From: Brucella gallinifaecis
Lineage (GTDB): Bacteria > Pseudomonadota > Alphaproteobacteria > Rhizobiales > Rhizobiaceae
Length of the DNA: 64,000 nucleotides
Direction: 5' to 3'
Assembly (NCBI RefSeq): GCF_006476605.1
Contig: NZ_ML636803.1
Span: 62,001 to 126,000, forward strand
A model generated the notes under the pieces. The model was not told where the DNA came from and ran no database searches. It worked only from the letters and a program-made list of their open reading frames with translations. Position 1 is the stretch's first letter. Every line of letters starts with the position of its first letter. A program made the translations under genes and the position numbers. Below, piece after piece: positions 54,691 through 63,911 of this stretch.

Positions 54691-55303
54691 AATCCATCCC
54701 GGGCTTTGACACTAAGAGTCGTGCGGATTCTTATCACATGCCATTGCATGGCTATAGTAGGCGGAGGATCCAGACACATTTATCCTGTGCGAATATCCTG
54801 TTTTCAACCGCGCCCGGCTGCCTTGTTTTTGCCGTGACTTTACAGGTTTTGTTAAGCATATTTTTTATTAAGGTATTGATATTAAATTATTTTTTAGAAG
54901 GCTTGGGCGGAAGGTGGCGAATTGCGCCGTATTTCAGCCATTTTTTACGGTTGCGTTTTATCGATCCCAGGACTATATCGTTGATCTCGACGTTGTGAAG
55001 GACGTTGGATAAAAGCATAATAAGGTTGTAAAAATCTCCATGGACGAAACCGTTCAAAAATCTTGCTGGGGTGTAACGCTCTGGGCAGTTATTGGTCTCT
55101 TTGTAATCATCCTCATAGCTTACCTCTTCTCTGTTTAACGCATAAAGCATGCGGAAAGCGGAAAGTTGATGGCGTATTTCGGCAATCTGTTTGCCTTGTT
55201 ATTCTCTTAAACTATCCATAATAGTGTAATGTCATTGTGCTGCCTGCTTTATATGGTTGGCATATGAGCTTGCACAGCCTATTTTGGGTTGGATAGGTGT
55301 AGA
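54691..55303. other. 613-bp region without a confident gene
   Basis: AT-rich stretch between DUF1624 and sdaA, which are divergent. It must contain both promoters. Overlapping frames exist on both strands (for example 86 codons plus at 54738, 87 codons minus to 54887), none with a good RBS, recognisable domain or plausible codon bias. The only attractive frame is a 32-aa single-membrane-segment peptide at 55040-55138. Confidence 0.6.
55040..55138 (+). CDS. Possible very small membrane protein (32 aa)
   Basis: The frame MDETVQKSCWGVTLWAV... continues as one uninterrupted hydrophobic segment (GLFVIILIAYLFSV) to the stop. The short charged N-terminus followed by a 22-residue membrane helix is typical of bacterial small membrane proteins. 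Against it: the nearest AAGG is 14 bases from the ATG, and the frame is short enough to arise by chance. No homologue recognised. Confidence 0.35.
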   Translation: MDETVQKSCWGVTLWAVIGLFVIILIAYLFSV

Positions 55304-56707
55304 ATGTTTTTGTCGGTATTTGATCTTTATAAGATTGGCATTGGCCCATCGAGTTCTCACACGATGGGGCCGATGACGGCTGCTCATATGTTTCTTGATG
55401 AGCTGATCGGCGGTGACTGGCCAAAGCCAGCCAATGCCAAAGTGTATCGTTTGAAAGCAATTTTGCACGGATCGCTTGCTTATACGGGAATCGGTCACGC
55501 TACAGATCGCGCAGTTATTCTGGGTTTGTGTGGTTACACACCTGATTCCATTGATCCTGATATTATGGATTCGGAGGTCAAAAAGGTTGAGCGTGTTAAA
55601 ACCGTTCAGCCTTCAGGTCATCCAGCCTATCAGTTTGATCCAAAGACCGATCTGGTTCTTGATCGCAAGACACCCTTGCCAGGTCATGCCAATGGAATGG
55701 CATTTGAGGCTTATGACAAAAGTGACCGGCTGTTGTTGCGCCGAGTTTATTTCTCGATTGGTGGTGGTTTTGTTGTCACAGAGGAAGAGCTAAGCCGTGT
55801 ACAGACCAGCGGTGGTAAGCGTGAAGCAAAAGCTGATGTGCCTTACCCGTTTAATAATGCTGCTGAAATGCTGGCCATGGCGCGTAAAAGCGGTCTTTCG
55901 ATCGCTGACATGAAGCGCGCTAATGAAGAATGCCATATGACGTGCTTTGATCTTGATGAAGGTCTGGATCGTATCTGGGCTGCGATGCGTGGCTGTATTG
56001 AGCGTGGCTTAAGCCGCGATGGGATTATGCCGGGTGGGCTGAATGTACGCCGGCGTGCGCAGCAGCTTTATGAGCGGCTGGAAGAAGACTGGCGTAATAA
56101 CAAGATCAATCCATTGCTCGCAAATGACTGGCTGTCGGTCTATGCAATGGCAGTTAATGAAGAAAATGCTTCAGGCGGGCGTGTTGTAACAGCACCGACC
56201 AATGGTGCGGCGGGGGTTGTCCCTGCGGTTTTGCGTTATTACCAGCATTTTCACGATGATGCTGATGAAAAGGGTATTCGTGATTTTTTGCTCACCTCTG
56301 CTGCGATTGGTGGTGTGATCAAGCATAATGCATCGATTTCCGGGGCAGAGGTTGGCTGTCAGGGGGAGGTCGGTTCAGCATCGGCCATGGCTGCTGCAGG
56401 TCTTGCAGCTGTGCTTGGCGGAACGCCGGAGCAGATCGAGAATGCGGCTGAAATAGCCCTTGAGCATCATCTTGGTATGACATGTGATCCGGTTGGCGGT
56501 CTTGTTCAGGTGCCATGCATTGAGCGCAATGCGCTTGGTGCTGTGAAGGCCGTTACTGCTGCCTCACTTGCCGTTAAGGGTGATGGTCAGCATTTTGTGC
56601 CTCTCGATGCCTGTATCGAAACCATGCGCCAGACCGGGCATGACATGAGCGAGCGCTATAAGGAAACCAGTCAGGGTGGTTTGGCGGTTAATGTGGTTGC
56701 TTGCTGA
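55304..56707 (+). CDS. sdaA: L-serine ammonia-lyase (single-chain, iron-sulfur type)
   Basis: 467 residues from the ATG at 55304 with GGATAGG upstream; an in-frame start at 55289 lies before the RBS. N-terminal beta domain [34 protein letters not shown]; alpha domain with [51 protein letters not shown] and [23 protein letters not shown]. The conserved cysteines ligate the [4Fe-4S] cluster. It deaminates L-serine to pyruvate. Monomeric two-domain arrangement as in E. coli SdaA/SdaB. Confidence 0.97.
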   Translation: MFLSVFDLYKIGIGPSSSHTMGPMTAAHMFLDELIGGDWPKPANAKVYRLKAILHGSLAYTGIGHATDRAVILGLCGYTPDSIDPDIMDSEVKKVERVKTVQPSGHPAYQFDPKTDLVLDRKTPLPGHANGMAFEAYDKSDRLLLRRVYFSIGGGFVVTEEELSRVQTSGGKREAKADVPYPFNNAAEMLAMARKSGLSIADMKRANEECHMTCFDLDEGLDRIWAAMRGCIERGLSRDGIMPGGLNVRRRAQQLYERLEEDWRNNKINPLLANDWLSVYAMAVNEENASGGRVVTAPTNGAAGVVPAVLRYYQHFHDDADEKGIRDFLLTSAAIGGVIKHNASISGAEVGCQGEVGSASAMAAAGLAAVLGGTPEQIENAAEIALEHHLGMTCDPVGGLVQVPCIERNALGAVKAVTAASLAVKGDGQHFVPLDACIETMRQTGHDMSERYKETSQGGLAVNVVAC

Positions 56708-56760
56708 GGATAAGATTCTTATCACTTGAAGCTTGCATTCGGCTTGGCTAAATCATTGCC

Positions 56761-57198
56761 ATGGCACTTAATCTCGTAAAATTATGCGTCGGTTGCGATA
56801 GTATTGAAGATCTCGCAGCATGGATCGATTTCAGGCTTGCGGAGCAACGCGCTGCTGGCCTTGTCCCCGAGCAGTTTCATACAACGCGCATGGTTCCCAA
56901 GCGGGTTGATGAATTGCTTGCGGGCGGTTCACTTTATTGGGTGATCAAGGGTAATGTGCAATGCCGTCAGCGTCTTCTTGATATAAGGCCATTTACGGAT
57001 GAGCAGGGTATCAATCGCTGTCATTTGGTGCTGGAGCCTAAAATTCATCCGACCGAGTGGCAGCCCCGCCGTGCTTTTCAGGGTTGGCGATATTTGAATG
57101 AGAATGAAGCGCCCATGGACGAGGCTTCTGGTAAGTCGGGCAGGGCTGCTTTGCCAGCTGAATTACGACAAGAGCTGGCCGCTCTGGGATTGCTTTGA
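56761..57198 (+). CDS. DUF1489 family protein
   Basis: 145 residues: MALNLVKLCVGCDSIEDLAAWIDFRL, FHTTRMVPKRVDELLAGGSLYWVIKGNVQCRQRLLDIRPF and HLVLEPKIHPTEWQPRRAFQGWRYL. This is the full-length alphaproteobacterial DUF1489 signature; function unknown, probably cytosolic. It follows sdaA by 53 bp on the same strand and is closed by a terminator. Confidence 0.92.
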   Translation: MALNLVKLCVGCDSIEDLAAWIDFRLAEQRAAGLVPEQFHTTRMVPKRVDELLAGGSLYWVIKGNVQCRQRLLDIRPFTDEQGINRCHLVLEPKIHPTEWQPRRAFQGWRYLNENEAPMDEASGKSGRAALPAELRQELAALGLL

Positions 57199-57204
57199 TC
57201 TAAC

Positions 57205-57236
57205 AAAAAAGCCTGCCGAACTGGCAGGCTTTTTTG
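57205..57236. terminator. Bidirectional Rho-independent terminator
   Basis: A-run, GCCTGCC (57211-57217), 5-base loop, GGCAGGC (57223-57229), T-run. It serves the DUF1489 gene on the plus strand and the 98-aa gene ending at 57252 on the minus strand. Confidence 0.93.
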
Positions 57237-57251
57237 GGTAAATAATCTTGC

Positions 57252-57548
57252 TCAATTTTCGATTATGAGGCGTACAGCAACTTTATCAGCGCTTACTGGT
57301 AAGGTCATGCGCATCACTATGCGTGGTTTTACCATACGACGGTTTCGTGCAGCATGGCTTACTAATACGCCAACCAGATCACGTGTGTGAAAAGCTTTTC
57401 CGTGACGTATATCGGCAATACGAAGAGCGGCTTGCTTTAAAGCCTGAACAGAAAACAGTGACCCAAGTGCCGATGGGCGCGGTGCTTCATTTGCCCATGG
57501 GCTGGGTGCCAAAGCATGTTGTGCAAGTGTTTCATTCATATTCGACAT
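57252..57548 (-). CDS. Unknown 98-aa protein
   Basis: Start taken at the ATG read from 57548 (MSNMNETLAQHALAPSPW), with AGAGGG upstream; a longer in-frame start at 57611 abuts the dac stop. The N-terminal third is Pro/Ala-rich; the rest contains a helix (SVQALKQAALRIADIRHGKAFHTRDLVGVLVSHAARNRR) and a final beta stretch (VKPRIVMRMTLPVSADKVAVRLIIEN). No signal or membrane segment. No family recognised. It lies 66 bp downstream of the carboxypeptidase on the same strand and ends at a bidirectional terminator. Confidence 0.6.
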   Translation of the reverse strand: MSNMNETLAQHALAPSPWANEAPRPSALGSLFSVQALKQAALRIADIRHGKAFHTRDLVGVLVSHAARNRRMVKPRIVMRMTLPVSADKVAVRLIIEN

Positions 57549-57614
57549 CTCGAAACCCTCTACGCAATACAAATTCGGGTTTGAAGTGATGCGGGAAAAG
57601 GTTTCCCGCATAGG

Positions 57615-59024
57615 TTAGTTTGCGACTGCGTAGCAGCCAATATTCTTCTTTTTCAGTGATGCGCACGCATCCCATGCTGCCTGTTTGGATGTGAAACCAA
57701 CGAAACGAGCGCGATAGAATGTCGAGTTACCTTTTACGAAGGTCTCGGTGTATGGTGATGCAGAACGTAATGATGCACCGGCTGATGACGAAACCTTTGT
57801 AAGCATGTCACGGGCTTGACCCTCGCTTGGCAGCGATCCCACCTGAATGGCCCATCCGCCAGATGTAGGTGCAGATGCAGTAGTTACTGGATCAATCTCA
57901 TGTGGCGCAGGCTCGGAAGGGATTGCAGCTTTTGGTTTTGGGCGCACTGCTGACTGTATAGCCATTGCTGCAGGGCGCGGGGCTGGTGCGACCAATGCAA
58001 GAACCTGCGGCTGATCAATATCGCCTTCACCTGTTTCGTTGTTAATGACGTCTTCAACATCTATGACCTGACGAGCAACAGGAACAGGAGCATTACTTGC
58101 TTTTGGCAAGGTTGCTGAAGCCACCAGCTGCGGTGTCTGGTTGCGCAATGCGATCAGTGGTTCTGATGGGCGGCCACGTGTTGCAGCAGGCAGATATTTC
58201 TTGATGAGCTGTGCCATGTGGGCATCGCGGCTGGCACCTGTATTGCCCCCCATCACGACAGCCACGATACGGCGTCCATCGAGATTGACTGACGAAGCTA
58301 GATTGTAGCCAGAAGCATTGGTGTAGCCGGTTTTGATGCCGTCAACGCCTTCAATGCGGCCAAGCAGGCGGTTGTGACCACGGATAGTCTGGCCACGATA
58401 CTGGAAGCTGCTGCGTGAAAAATATGAAAATTCACGCGGGAAATGCTGACGAAGCGCAATGCTGAGGATTGCCATGTCGCGGGCCGTTGTAACCTGCTGG
58501 CGGTTTGGCAGGCCGGAAGCATTGCGGAATGTGGTGTTTTTCATGCCAAGGCGACGGGCTTTGGCTGTCATCATCTGGGCAAAGCGTTCTTCTGAACCGC
58601 CAAGGAATTCACCTGATGCAGCTGCAACGTCGTTGGCAGACTTGGTAACCATCGCAAGGATTGCATCTTCCACGCGAATGGATTGGCCTTTTTTGAAGCC
58701 GATTTTTGTGGGTGGGCGTGCAGCTGCATATGCCGAGATCGGAATGCGGCTGTCTTTATTGATACGGCCAGCCTGCATGGCTTCAAGCAGCATGTAGATT
58801 GTCATCATCTTGGTGAGAGATGCCGGATATCGTTTTGCATCGGCACTGGATGCAAACAGGGTTTTGCCTGTATTTGCATCGACAACGATTGCGGCATATC
58901 TGTCATTGGCCACAGCAGGAACTGTGGTTGAGGCTGTGGAGCAGCCTGTTACGACAGCAAGAAGAAGAGAGGCCTGAGCTGCTCTTTTCAAGGCATATGC
59001 GACTTTATTAAATGCGGTACGCAC
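57615..59024 (-). CDS. D-alanyl-D-alanine carboxypeptidase (PBP5/6-type) with SPOR domain
   Basis: 469 residues from the GTG read at 59024 (upstream AGGTC); an ATG at 59099 is an alternative but adds a non-signal-like stretch. A signal segment (SLLLAVVTGCSTA) has a possible lipobox VTGC (C28). Penicillin-binding motifs: SLTK with S69/K72, SAN in VTKSANDVAA, and KTG in GIKTGYTNASGYN. A Pro/Ala-rich linker leads to a C-terminal SPOR domain (WAIQVGSLPSEGQARDMLTKV ... FYRARFVGFTSKQAAWDACASLKKKNIGCYAV), which binds denuded septal glycan. It trims peptidoglycan pentapeptides. Confidence 0.94.
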   Translation of the reverse strand: MRTAFNKVAYALKRAAQASLLLAVVTGCSTASTTVPAVANDRYAAIVVDANTGKTLFASSADAKRYPASLTKMMTIYMLLEAMQAGRINKDSRIPISAYAAARPPTKIGFKKGQSIRVEDAILAMVTKSANDVAAASGEFLGGSEERFAQMMTAKARRLGMKNTTFRNASGLPNRQQVTTARDMAILSIALRQHFPREFSYFSRSSFQYRGQTIRGHNRLLGRIEGVDGIKTGYTNASGYNLASSVNLDGRRIVAVVMGGNTGASRDAHMAQLIKKYLPAATRGRPSEPLIALRNQTPQLVASATLPKASNAPVPVARQVIDVEDVINNETGEGDIDQPQVLALVAPAPRPAAMAIQSAVRPKPKAAIPSEPAPHEIDPVTTASAPTSGGWAIQVGSLPSEGQARDMLTKVSSSAGASLRSASPYTETFVKGNSTFYRARFVGFTSKQAAWDACASLKKKNIGCYAVAN

Positions 59025-59463
59025 GATGATGACCTGCCTGTATCCCGTTTTTTTCAACTGCGGCGCAAATGGCACACAGCAATCTAATTCGGAAACCATA
59101 CTGTCATCAGCGTTACCAATCCGTTTATGGTAACTGCATTATTCATAATTTCTAAAAAAAAGTTTATGGGCAAGCTGTCATGTTATGCGCAATTAGAGCC
59201 GTTTCTATCTGATTTCATCAGAGCGTCGCTCTAAAGTCGGTTATTTAGAGTCCGAGCCTAAATCATGTTTCGTTGAGTGATGGTTCATAATGGCTGGTTC
59301 AAATTTTTGTTATTGATGAATGCAACCCAAGATAATTGGGCCAATGCATCCCCTTGCAAAAAGTCTCGGTTGCAAGTCGCGACGAAGGGCTTAAAATCAC
59401 TGTATGACAACCTACATATGTGGGTAAGAAAGCTATAGAACTTGGCATCGGGTTAAAGGTTAC
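59025..59463. other. Divergent intergenic region between dac and clpS
   Basis: 439 bp; should hold both promoters. It contains nested palindromes at 59220-59250 and a 52-codon plus-strand frame (59280-59438) without a convincing RBS or domain. Otherwise no recognisable feature. Confidence 0.5.
59220..59250. repeat. Nested inverted repeats upstream of clpS
   Basis: AGAGCG-T-CGCTCT (59220-59232) overlaps CTCTAAA (59229-59235) paired with TTTAGAG (59244-59250). The two structures share the CTCT and are mutually exclusive, as in an operator or a small regulatory RNA switch. Confidence 0.45.
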
Positions 59464-59814
59464 ATGCGGCATTCAAATTTATTCATGCAGAGCAAGACCA
59501 ATGGCGGGAACGGGCCGGATAACGGTACTGTTGTGGTCACGCGCACGCAACCTGCAACCAAGAAGCCAAGCCTCTATCGTGTATTGCTTCTTAATGACGA
59601 CTATACTCCCATGGAGTTTGTCATTCATGTCCTGCAACGATTTTTCCAGAAAAATATGGACGATGCGACGCGTATCATGTTGCATGTTCATAACCATGGT
59701 GTCGGTGAGTGTGGTGTATTCACCTATGAAGTTGCCGAAACCAAGGTTAGTCAGGTCATGGATTTTGCCCGCCAGAACCAGCATCCATTACAATGTGTAA
59801 TGGAGAAAAAGTGA
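59464..59814 (+). CDS. clpS: ATP-dependent Clp protease adapter ClpS
   Basis: 116 residues from the ATG at 59464 (AAAGG 5 bases upstream); an ATG at 59485 is the alternative. Core: [78 protein letters not shown], including the [11 protein letters not shown]-degron pocket and the ClpA-binding helix. It delivers N-end rule substrates to ClpAP. The N-terminal 35 residues are flexible. clpA starts 6 bp downstream. Confidence 0.96.
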   Translation: MRHSNLFMQSKTNGGNGPDNGTVVVTRTQPATKKPSLYRVLLLNDDYTPMEFVIHVLQRFFQKNMDDATRIMLHVHNHGVGECGVFTYEVAETKVSQVMDFARQNQHPLQCVMEKK

Positions 59815-59820
59815 GGTCAT

Positions 59821-62295
59821 ATGCCATCGTTTTCTCCCAGCCTTGAAAGAGCGTTGCATCAGGCGCTTACCATTGCGAACGAGCGGCATCACGAATATGC
59901 CACGCTCGAACATCTTCTGCTTGCCCTGATCGATGACCAGGATGCGGGTGCTGTGATGCGCGCCTGTAGCGTCGATATGGAGCATCTTAAACGGATTGTG
60001 ACCGATTATATTGACAGGGAACTGGACAATCTTGTCACCGGTTATGACGAGGATTCTAAGCCGACGGCGGCCTTCCAGCGCGTGATTCAGCGTGCCGTTA
60101 TCCATGTTCAGTCTTCAAACCGTGAAGAAGTGACCGGTGCAAATGTGCTGGTTGCTATCTTTGCCGAGCGCGAAAGCCATGCTGCCTATTTCCTTCAGGA
60201 ACAGCAGATGACACGTTATGACGCCGTGAATTATATTTCACATGGCATTTCAAAGCGTGCGCAGAGCAACGAGCCTCGCACGCCGCGAGGCGCCGAAGGG
60301 CTGGGAGAAGAACGTAGCAGCGTGGAACCGGACGAGGGTCCAAAGAAAAAGCAGGATGCGCTGACAGCCTATTGCGTCAATCTGAATGAGAAAGCGAAGT
60401 CTGGGCGCATCGATCCACTGATCGGTCGTGATAGCGAGATCAGTCGTACCATTCAGGTTCTTTGCCGTCGCTCCAAGAATAATCCGCTTTATGTGGGTGA
60501 TCCGGGCGTTGGTAAAACTGCGATTGCTGAAGGTCTGGCCAAGCGTATCGTTGAAGGCGATGTGCCGGAAGCGCTTGCTGACGCTACAATCTTCTCGCTC
60601 GATATGGGTACATTGCTTGCCGGAACACGTTATCGTGGTGATTTTGAAGAGCGCCTGAAGCAGGTTGTGAAAGAACTTGAAGAATTTCCGGGTGCGGTTC
60701 TGTTCATCGATGAAATTCACACTGTCATTGGTGCCGGCGCTACTTCCGGCGGGGCGATGGATGCGTCGAACCTGTTGAAGCCTGCGCTGTCTTCGGGTGC
60801 AATCCGTTGCATTGGTTCGACCACCTATAAGGAATATCGTCAGTTCTTCGAGAAGGATCGTGCTCTGGTTCGCCGGTTCCAGAAGATTGATGTCAATGAA
60901 CCATCGATTCCTGATGCAATTGAGATCATGAAGGGGCTGAAGCCGTATTTTGAAGACTTTCATAAGGTCAAATATACGGTTGATGCTATCAAGTCGGCTG
61001 TGGAACTGTCCGCACGCTATATTTCCGACCGAAAATTGCCCGATAAAGCTATCGATGTGATTGATGAAACGGGGGCAAGCCAGATGCTTCTGCCGCAAAA
61101 CAAGCGCAAGAAGACGATTGGCGTCAAGGAAATTGAAGAAACTATTGCGACCATGGCACGGATTCCGCCAAAATCGGTTTCAAAGGATGACGAGCAGGTG
61201 CTTGCTCATCTTGATACTGAATTGAAGCGGGTGGTCTATGGTCAGGATCTGGCGATTGAAGCGCTTTCCTCTGCGATCAAGCTTGCCCGTGCAGGTTTGC
61301 GCGATGCAGACAAGCCAATTGGCTCCTATCTGTTCTCCGGTCCGACCGGTGTCGGCAAGACGGAAGTTGCCAAGCAGCTTGCTTCTTCGCTGGGTGTTGA
61401 ACTGCTTCGTTTTGATATGTCGGAATATATGGAGCGTCACACCGTATCGCGTCTGATCGGTGCACCTCCCGGTTATGTCGGTTTTGATCAGGGCGGTCTT
61501 TTGACTGATGGCGTTGATCAGCATCCGCATTGTGTGCTGTTGCTCGACGAAATCGAAAAAGCACATCCAGATCTCTACAACATTTTGTTGCAGGTTATGG
61601 ATCATGGCTCGCTGACCGATCACAATGGAAAGAAGATCGATTTCCGCAATGTGATTTTGATCATGACGACAAATGCCGGTGCTGCCGATATGGCCAAGGC
61701 TGCGATTGGTTTTGGTTCGACACGGCGCGAAGGCGACGACATGGAAGCGATCAACCGGCTGTTTACGCCGGAATTCCGCAACCGTCTCGACGCAATCGTT
61801 CCATTTGGTCCGCTGCCGGTTCCGGTCATTCATCAGGTTGTTCAGAAATTCGTGCTTCAACTCGAAGCACAGCTTGCTGAACGTGGTGTGACATTTGAAC
61901 TGACCGAACCTGCAATCGCATGGCTTGCTGACAAGGGCTATGATGAACGCATGGGTGCGCGTCCGTTGGCCCGTGTTATTCAGGAGCACATCAAGAAGCC
62001 TCTGGCTAATGAGGTGCTGTTTGGCAAGCTCAAGCATGGCGGAACGGTTCGGGTTGATGTTATCACGAAGGAAGACGGCAAGACTGATCTTGTTCTTGAG
62101 AGCGTTTCCGACAAGCCGGTAACGCCAAAAAAGGACATTCCTGTTGAAAAGAAACAGCCTGTACGCAAGAAGGCAGCGCCAAGGAAAGCTGTGAAGGAGA
62201 AGGTTCTGGCGGATGAGGATGAAATCCTGCCAAAGCCTGTGGCCGAGGTTGGTTCGATTAAGTCGTCTGTTCCCAAGGTTCCACGCAAGAAATAA
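59821..62295 (+). CDS. clpA: ATP-dependent Clp protease ATP-binding subunit ClpA
   Basis: 824 residues. N-domain (residues about 1-145) that binds ClpS; AAA-1 with Walker A GDPGVGKT (about residue 228) and Walker B VLFIDEIH; AAA-2 with Walker A GPTGVGKT (about residue 506) and VLLLDEIEKAHPD; RPLARVIQEHIKKPL end of the AAA core. After residue 755 there is an additional lysine/alanine/proline-rich tail (TPKKDIPVEKKQPVRKKAAP ... VPRKK) absent from the 758-aa E. coli protein. It unfolds substrates for ClpP. Paired with clpS; terminator after the stop. Confidence 0.97.
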   Translation: MPSFSPSLERALHQALTIANERHHEYATLEHLLLALIDDQDAGAVMRACSVDMEHLKRIVTDYIDRELDNLVTGYDEDSKPTAAFQRVIQRAVIHVQSSNREEVTGANVLVAIFAERESHAAYFLQEQQMTRYDAVNYISHGISKRAQSNEPRTPRGAEGLGEERSSVEPDEGPKKKQDALTAYCVNLNEKAKSGRIDPLIGRDSEISRTIQVLCRRSKNNPLYVGDPGVGKTAIAEGLAKRIVEGDVPEALADATIFSLDMGTLLAGTRYRGDFEERLKQVVKELEEFPGAVLFIDEIHTVIGAGATSGGAMDASNLLKPALSSGAIRCIGSTTYKEYRQFFEKDRALVRRFQKIDVNEPSIPDAIEIMKGLKPYFEDFHKVKYTVDAIKSAVELSARYISDRKLPDKAIDVIDETGASQMLLPQNKRKKTIGVKEIEETIATMARIPPKSVSKDDEQVLAHLDTELKRVVYGQDLAIEALSSAIKLARAGLRDADKPIGSYLFSGPTGVGKTEVAKQLASSLGVELLRFDMSEYMERHTVSRLIGAPPGYVGFDQGGLLTDGVDQHPHCVLLLDEIEKAHPDLYNILLQVMDHGSLTDHNGKKIDFRNVILIMTTNAGAADMAKAAIGFGSTRREGDDMEAINRLFTPEFRNRLDAIVPFGPLPVPVIHQVVQKFVLQLEAQLAERGVTFELTEPAIAWLADKGYDERMGARPLARVIQEHIKKPLANEVLFGKLKHGGTVRVDVITKEDGKTDLVLESVSDKPVTPKKDIPVEKKQPVRKKAAPRKAVKEKVLADEDEILPKPVAEVGSIKSSVPKVPRKK

Positions 62296-62302
62296 GAACT
62301 GT

Positions 62303-62332
62303 AAAAGGCCCTTTGAACAAAGGGCCTTTTTC
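62303..62332 (+). terminator. Rho-independent terminator after clpA
   Basis: AAAAGGCCCTTTG and CAAAGGGCCTTTTT form a long stem with a tiny loop, ending in TTTTTC. Confidence 0.9.
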
Positions 62333-62370
62333 GTAGTGCAAGTTTTAGCGCAAATGGCGTATTTTCAACC

Positions 62371-63132
62371 ATGCCTATGAGTCGTTCTTCCAATTCTGCA
62401 TTTCATCCCGATGAGCAATCCAGTCATCTGCGCTGGTTTTTTCGTGGTACTCGGCGCATCGTGAGTGTACCTGCTATTTTGCTGATGAGTTCGTTTGTCG
62501 GCCTTTCAGGGCTGGCAATCGAAAGTGGCATAACAGTCGGGCAGGCGGTGTTTATGACACTCACCATCTGGGCTTTGCCTGCAAAGGTGGTGCTTATTGG
62601 CGCGATCAGCGCCGGAGCCTCAATTCCAGCTGCGGCTTTGGCGGTTGGGTTGTCATCAGTGCGCCTGATGCCGATGGTGGTCGCACTTTTGCCGGAACTC
62701 AAAGGCCCAAAGACGCGCAAGCTGACGCTTGCAGCCCTTTGTCATTTTGTAGCTGTGACTGCCTGGGTCATGGCGATGGAAGAGTTGCGTAACGTGCCGC
62801 GCAATATGCGGACCAGCTATTTTGCCGGTATAGGCACCGTTCTGGTTGGAACCAATGCGATTGTCGTCGCTTTGGTTTACCTGCTCTCGGCATCTTTTCC
62901 GCCCGTGGTGTTTGCAGCACTTTTCATGCTCACGCCAATGTATTTTCTGACGTCGCTCTGGCGTTCTGCGCGTGAACGGGCCGGGCAGGTTGCGATGATT
63001 TCCGGCATTGTCCTGCTTCCGGTCTTTCACCAGTTTGCGCCAGGCTACGATCTGCTGATGACTGGTGTTGTGGGGGGCTTGATTTCATTCGCCGTCCACC
63101 GTGCAGGCAAGATGAAGGAGGCTGCCCAATGA
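62371..63132 (+). CDS. azlC: AzlC family branched-chain amino acid exporter, large subunit
   Basis: 253 residues with seven or so membrane segments: AILLMSSFVGLSGLAIESGITVGQAVFMTLTIWA, AKVVLIGAISAGASIPAAALAVGLSSVRLMPMVVALLPE (family signature with SVR-MPM), TYFAGIGTVLVGTNAIVVALVYLL, FAALFMLTPMYFLTSLW. AzlCD exports branched-chain amino acids in characterised examples; substrate here is inferred. ATGA overlap with azlD. It starts either at ATG 62371 or the second ATG two codons later. Confidence 0.9.
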   Translation: MPMSRSSNSAFHPDEQSSHLRWFFRGTRRIVSVPAILLMSSFVGLSGLAIESGITVGQAVFMTLTIWALPAKVVLIGAISAGASIPAAALAVGLSSVRLMPMVVALLPELKGPKTRKLTLAALCHFVAVTAWVMAMEELRNVPRNMRTSYFAGIGTVLVGTNAIVVALVYLLSASFPPVVFAALFMLTPMYFLTSLWRSARERAGQVAMISGIVLLPVFHQFAPGYDLLMTGVVGGLISFAVHRAGKMKEAAQ

Positions 63133-63476
63133 ACTGGGACAGTTATTCTGACTGGTGGTGGCCGTTTATATTCATTCTGCTTGCTGGAGCGCTTCCGACA
63201 TATCTTTTCCGCGTCATGGGCGTGATCATCGGTGGCCGGATAAGCGAGGATTCTGAAGCGCTTGTATTTGTGCGCTGCGTTGCAACAGCACTGGTTGCGG
63301 GTGTTGTTGCGCAACTTATTCTCTATCCGAACGGGGAGCTTGCAAACTCCCCGATGTGGTTGCGTGTTGGAGCAGCAGCGGCTGGCTTTGCTGCCTATCT
63401 GATTGCCGGTAAGCGTTTGCTCGTCGGCATCATGGTCACTGAAATATTGATAATAATTGGTCTTTTAAGCTTATAA
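63129..63476 (+). CDS. azlD: AzlD family protein, small subunit of the exporter
   Basis: 115 residues with four hydrophobic segments (WWPFIFILLAGALPTYLFRVMGVIIGG, FVRCVATALVAGVVAQLILY, WLRVGAAAAGFAAYLIA, LLVGIMVTEILIIIGLLSL). The N-terminal LAGALPTYLFRVMGV matches the AzlD signature. Coupled to azlC by a four-base overlap. Convergent with the HIT gene (12 bp between the stops), with no terminator visible in the gap. Confidence 0.9.
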   Translation: MNWDSYSDWWWPFIFILLAGALPTYLFRVMGVIIGGRISEDSEALVFVRCVATALVAGVVAQLILYPNGELANSPMWLRVGAAAAGFAAYLIAGKRLLVGIMVTEILIIIGLLSL

Positions 63477-63488
63477 AGCTATTTCTTA

Positions 63489-63911
63489 TCAAAGTGATGC
63501 ACGTATTTTTTCAGCATTTGCTGTAAGAATGGCCGGGTCTTCCATTTTTCCGCTATGCGGTTTCAGTTCGATGCCTTCAAAGCGCGGAATGACGTGGAAA
63601 TGCAGGTGGTAAACCGTCTGTCCGGCAGCAGGCTCATTGAACTGAACGACCGTAACACCATCGGCATTGAAAGCTTTTTTCACGGCATTTGCGATCTTCT
63701 GTACGGCTTTGATGGCTTCGGCGAGAGCTTCCGGCTTTGCATCAAGCAGATTGCGCGATGGCGCTTTGGGGACGACCAGCGTGTGGCCGGTTCCTTGCGG
63801 CATGACGTCCATGAATGCCACAACATCATCAGTTTCATAGACGCGCGTTGACGGAATTTCGCCGCGCAGGATTTTTGCAAAGATGTTGTTGTCATCATAG
63901 GTGGCAGACAT
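63489..63911 (-). CDS. HIT family nucleotide-binding protein (HinT-like)
   Basis: 140 residues from the ATG read at 63911, preceded by GGAGAAAA; an upstream in-frame start is unneeded. DDNNIFAKILRGEIPSTRVYETDDVVAFMDVMPQGTGHTLVVPK and the histidine triad HLHFHVIPR are diagnostic. HinT-type enzymes hydrolyse purine phosphoramidates such as adenylated lysine. A C-terminal segment after the triad (FEGIELKPHSGKMEDPAIL) is as in alphaproteobacterial homologues. Confidence 0.96.
   Translation of the reverse strand: MSATYDDNNIFAKILRGEIPSTRVYETDDVVAFMDVMPQGTGHTLVVPKAPSRNLLDAKPEALAEAIKAVQKIANAVKKAFNADGVTVVQFNEPAAGQTVYHLHFHVIPRFEGIELKPHSGKMEDPAILTANAEKIRASL

Noticed and set aside
54887-55150. 87-codon minus-strand frame between DUF1624 and sdaA
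   Set aside because: No RBS, no recognised domain, codon usage unlike the neighbours, and it overlaps a more plausible small frame on the other strand.
59280-59438. 52-codon plus-strand frame upstream of clpS
   Set aside because: No convincing RBS, no signal or domain; likely chance.
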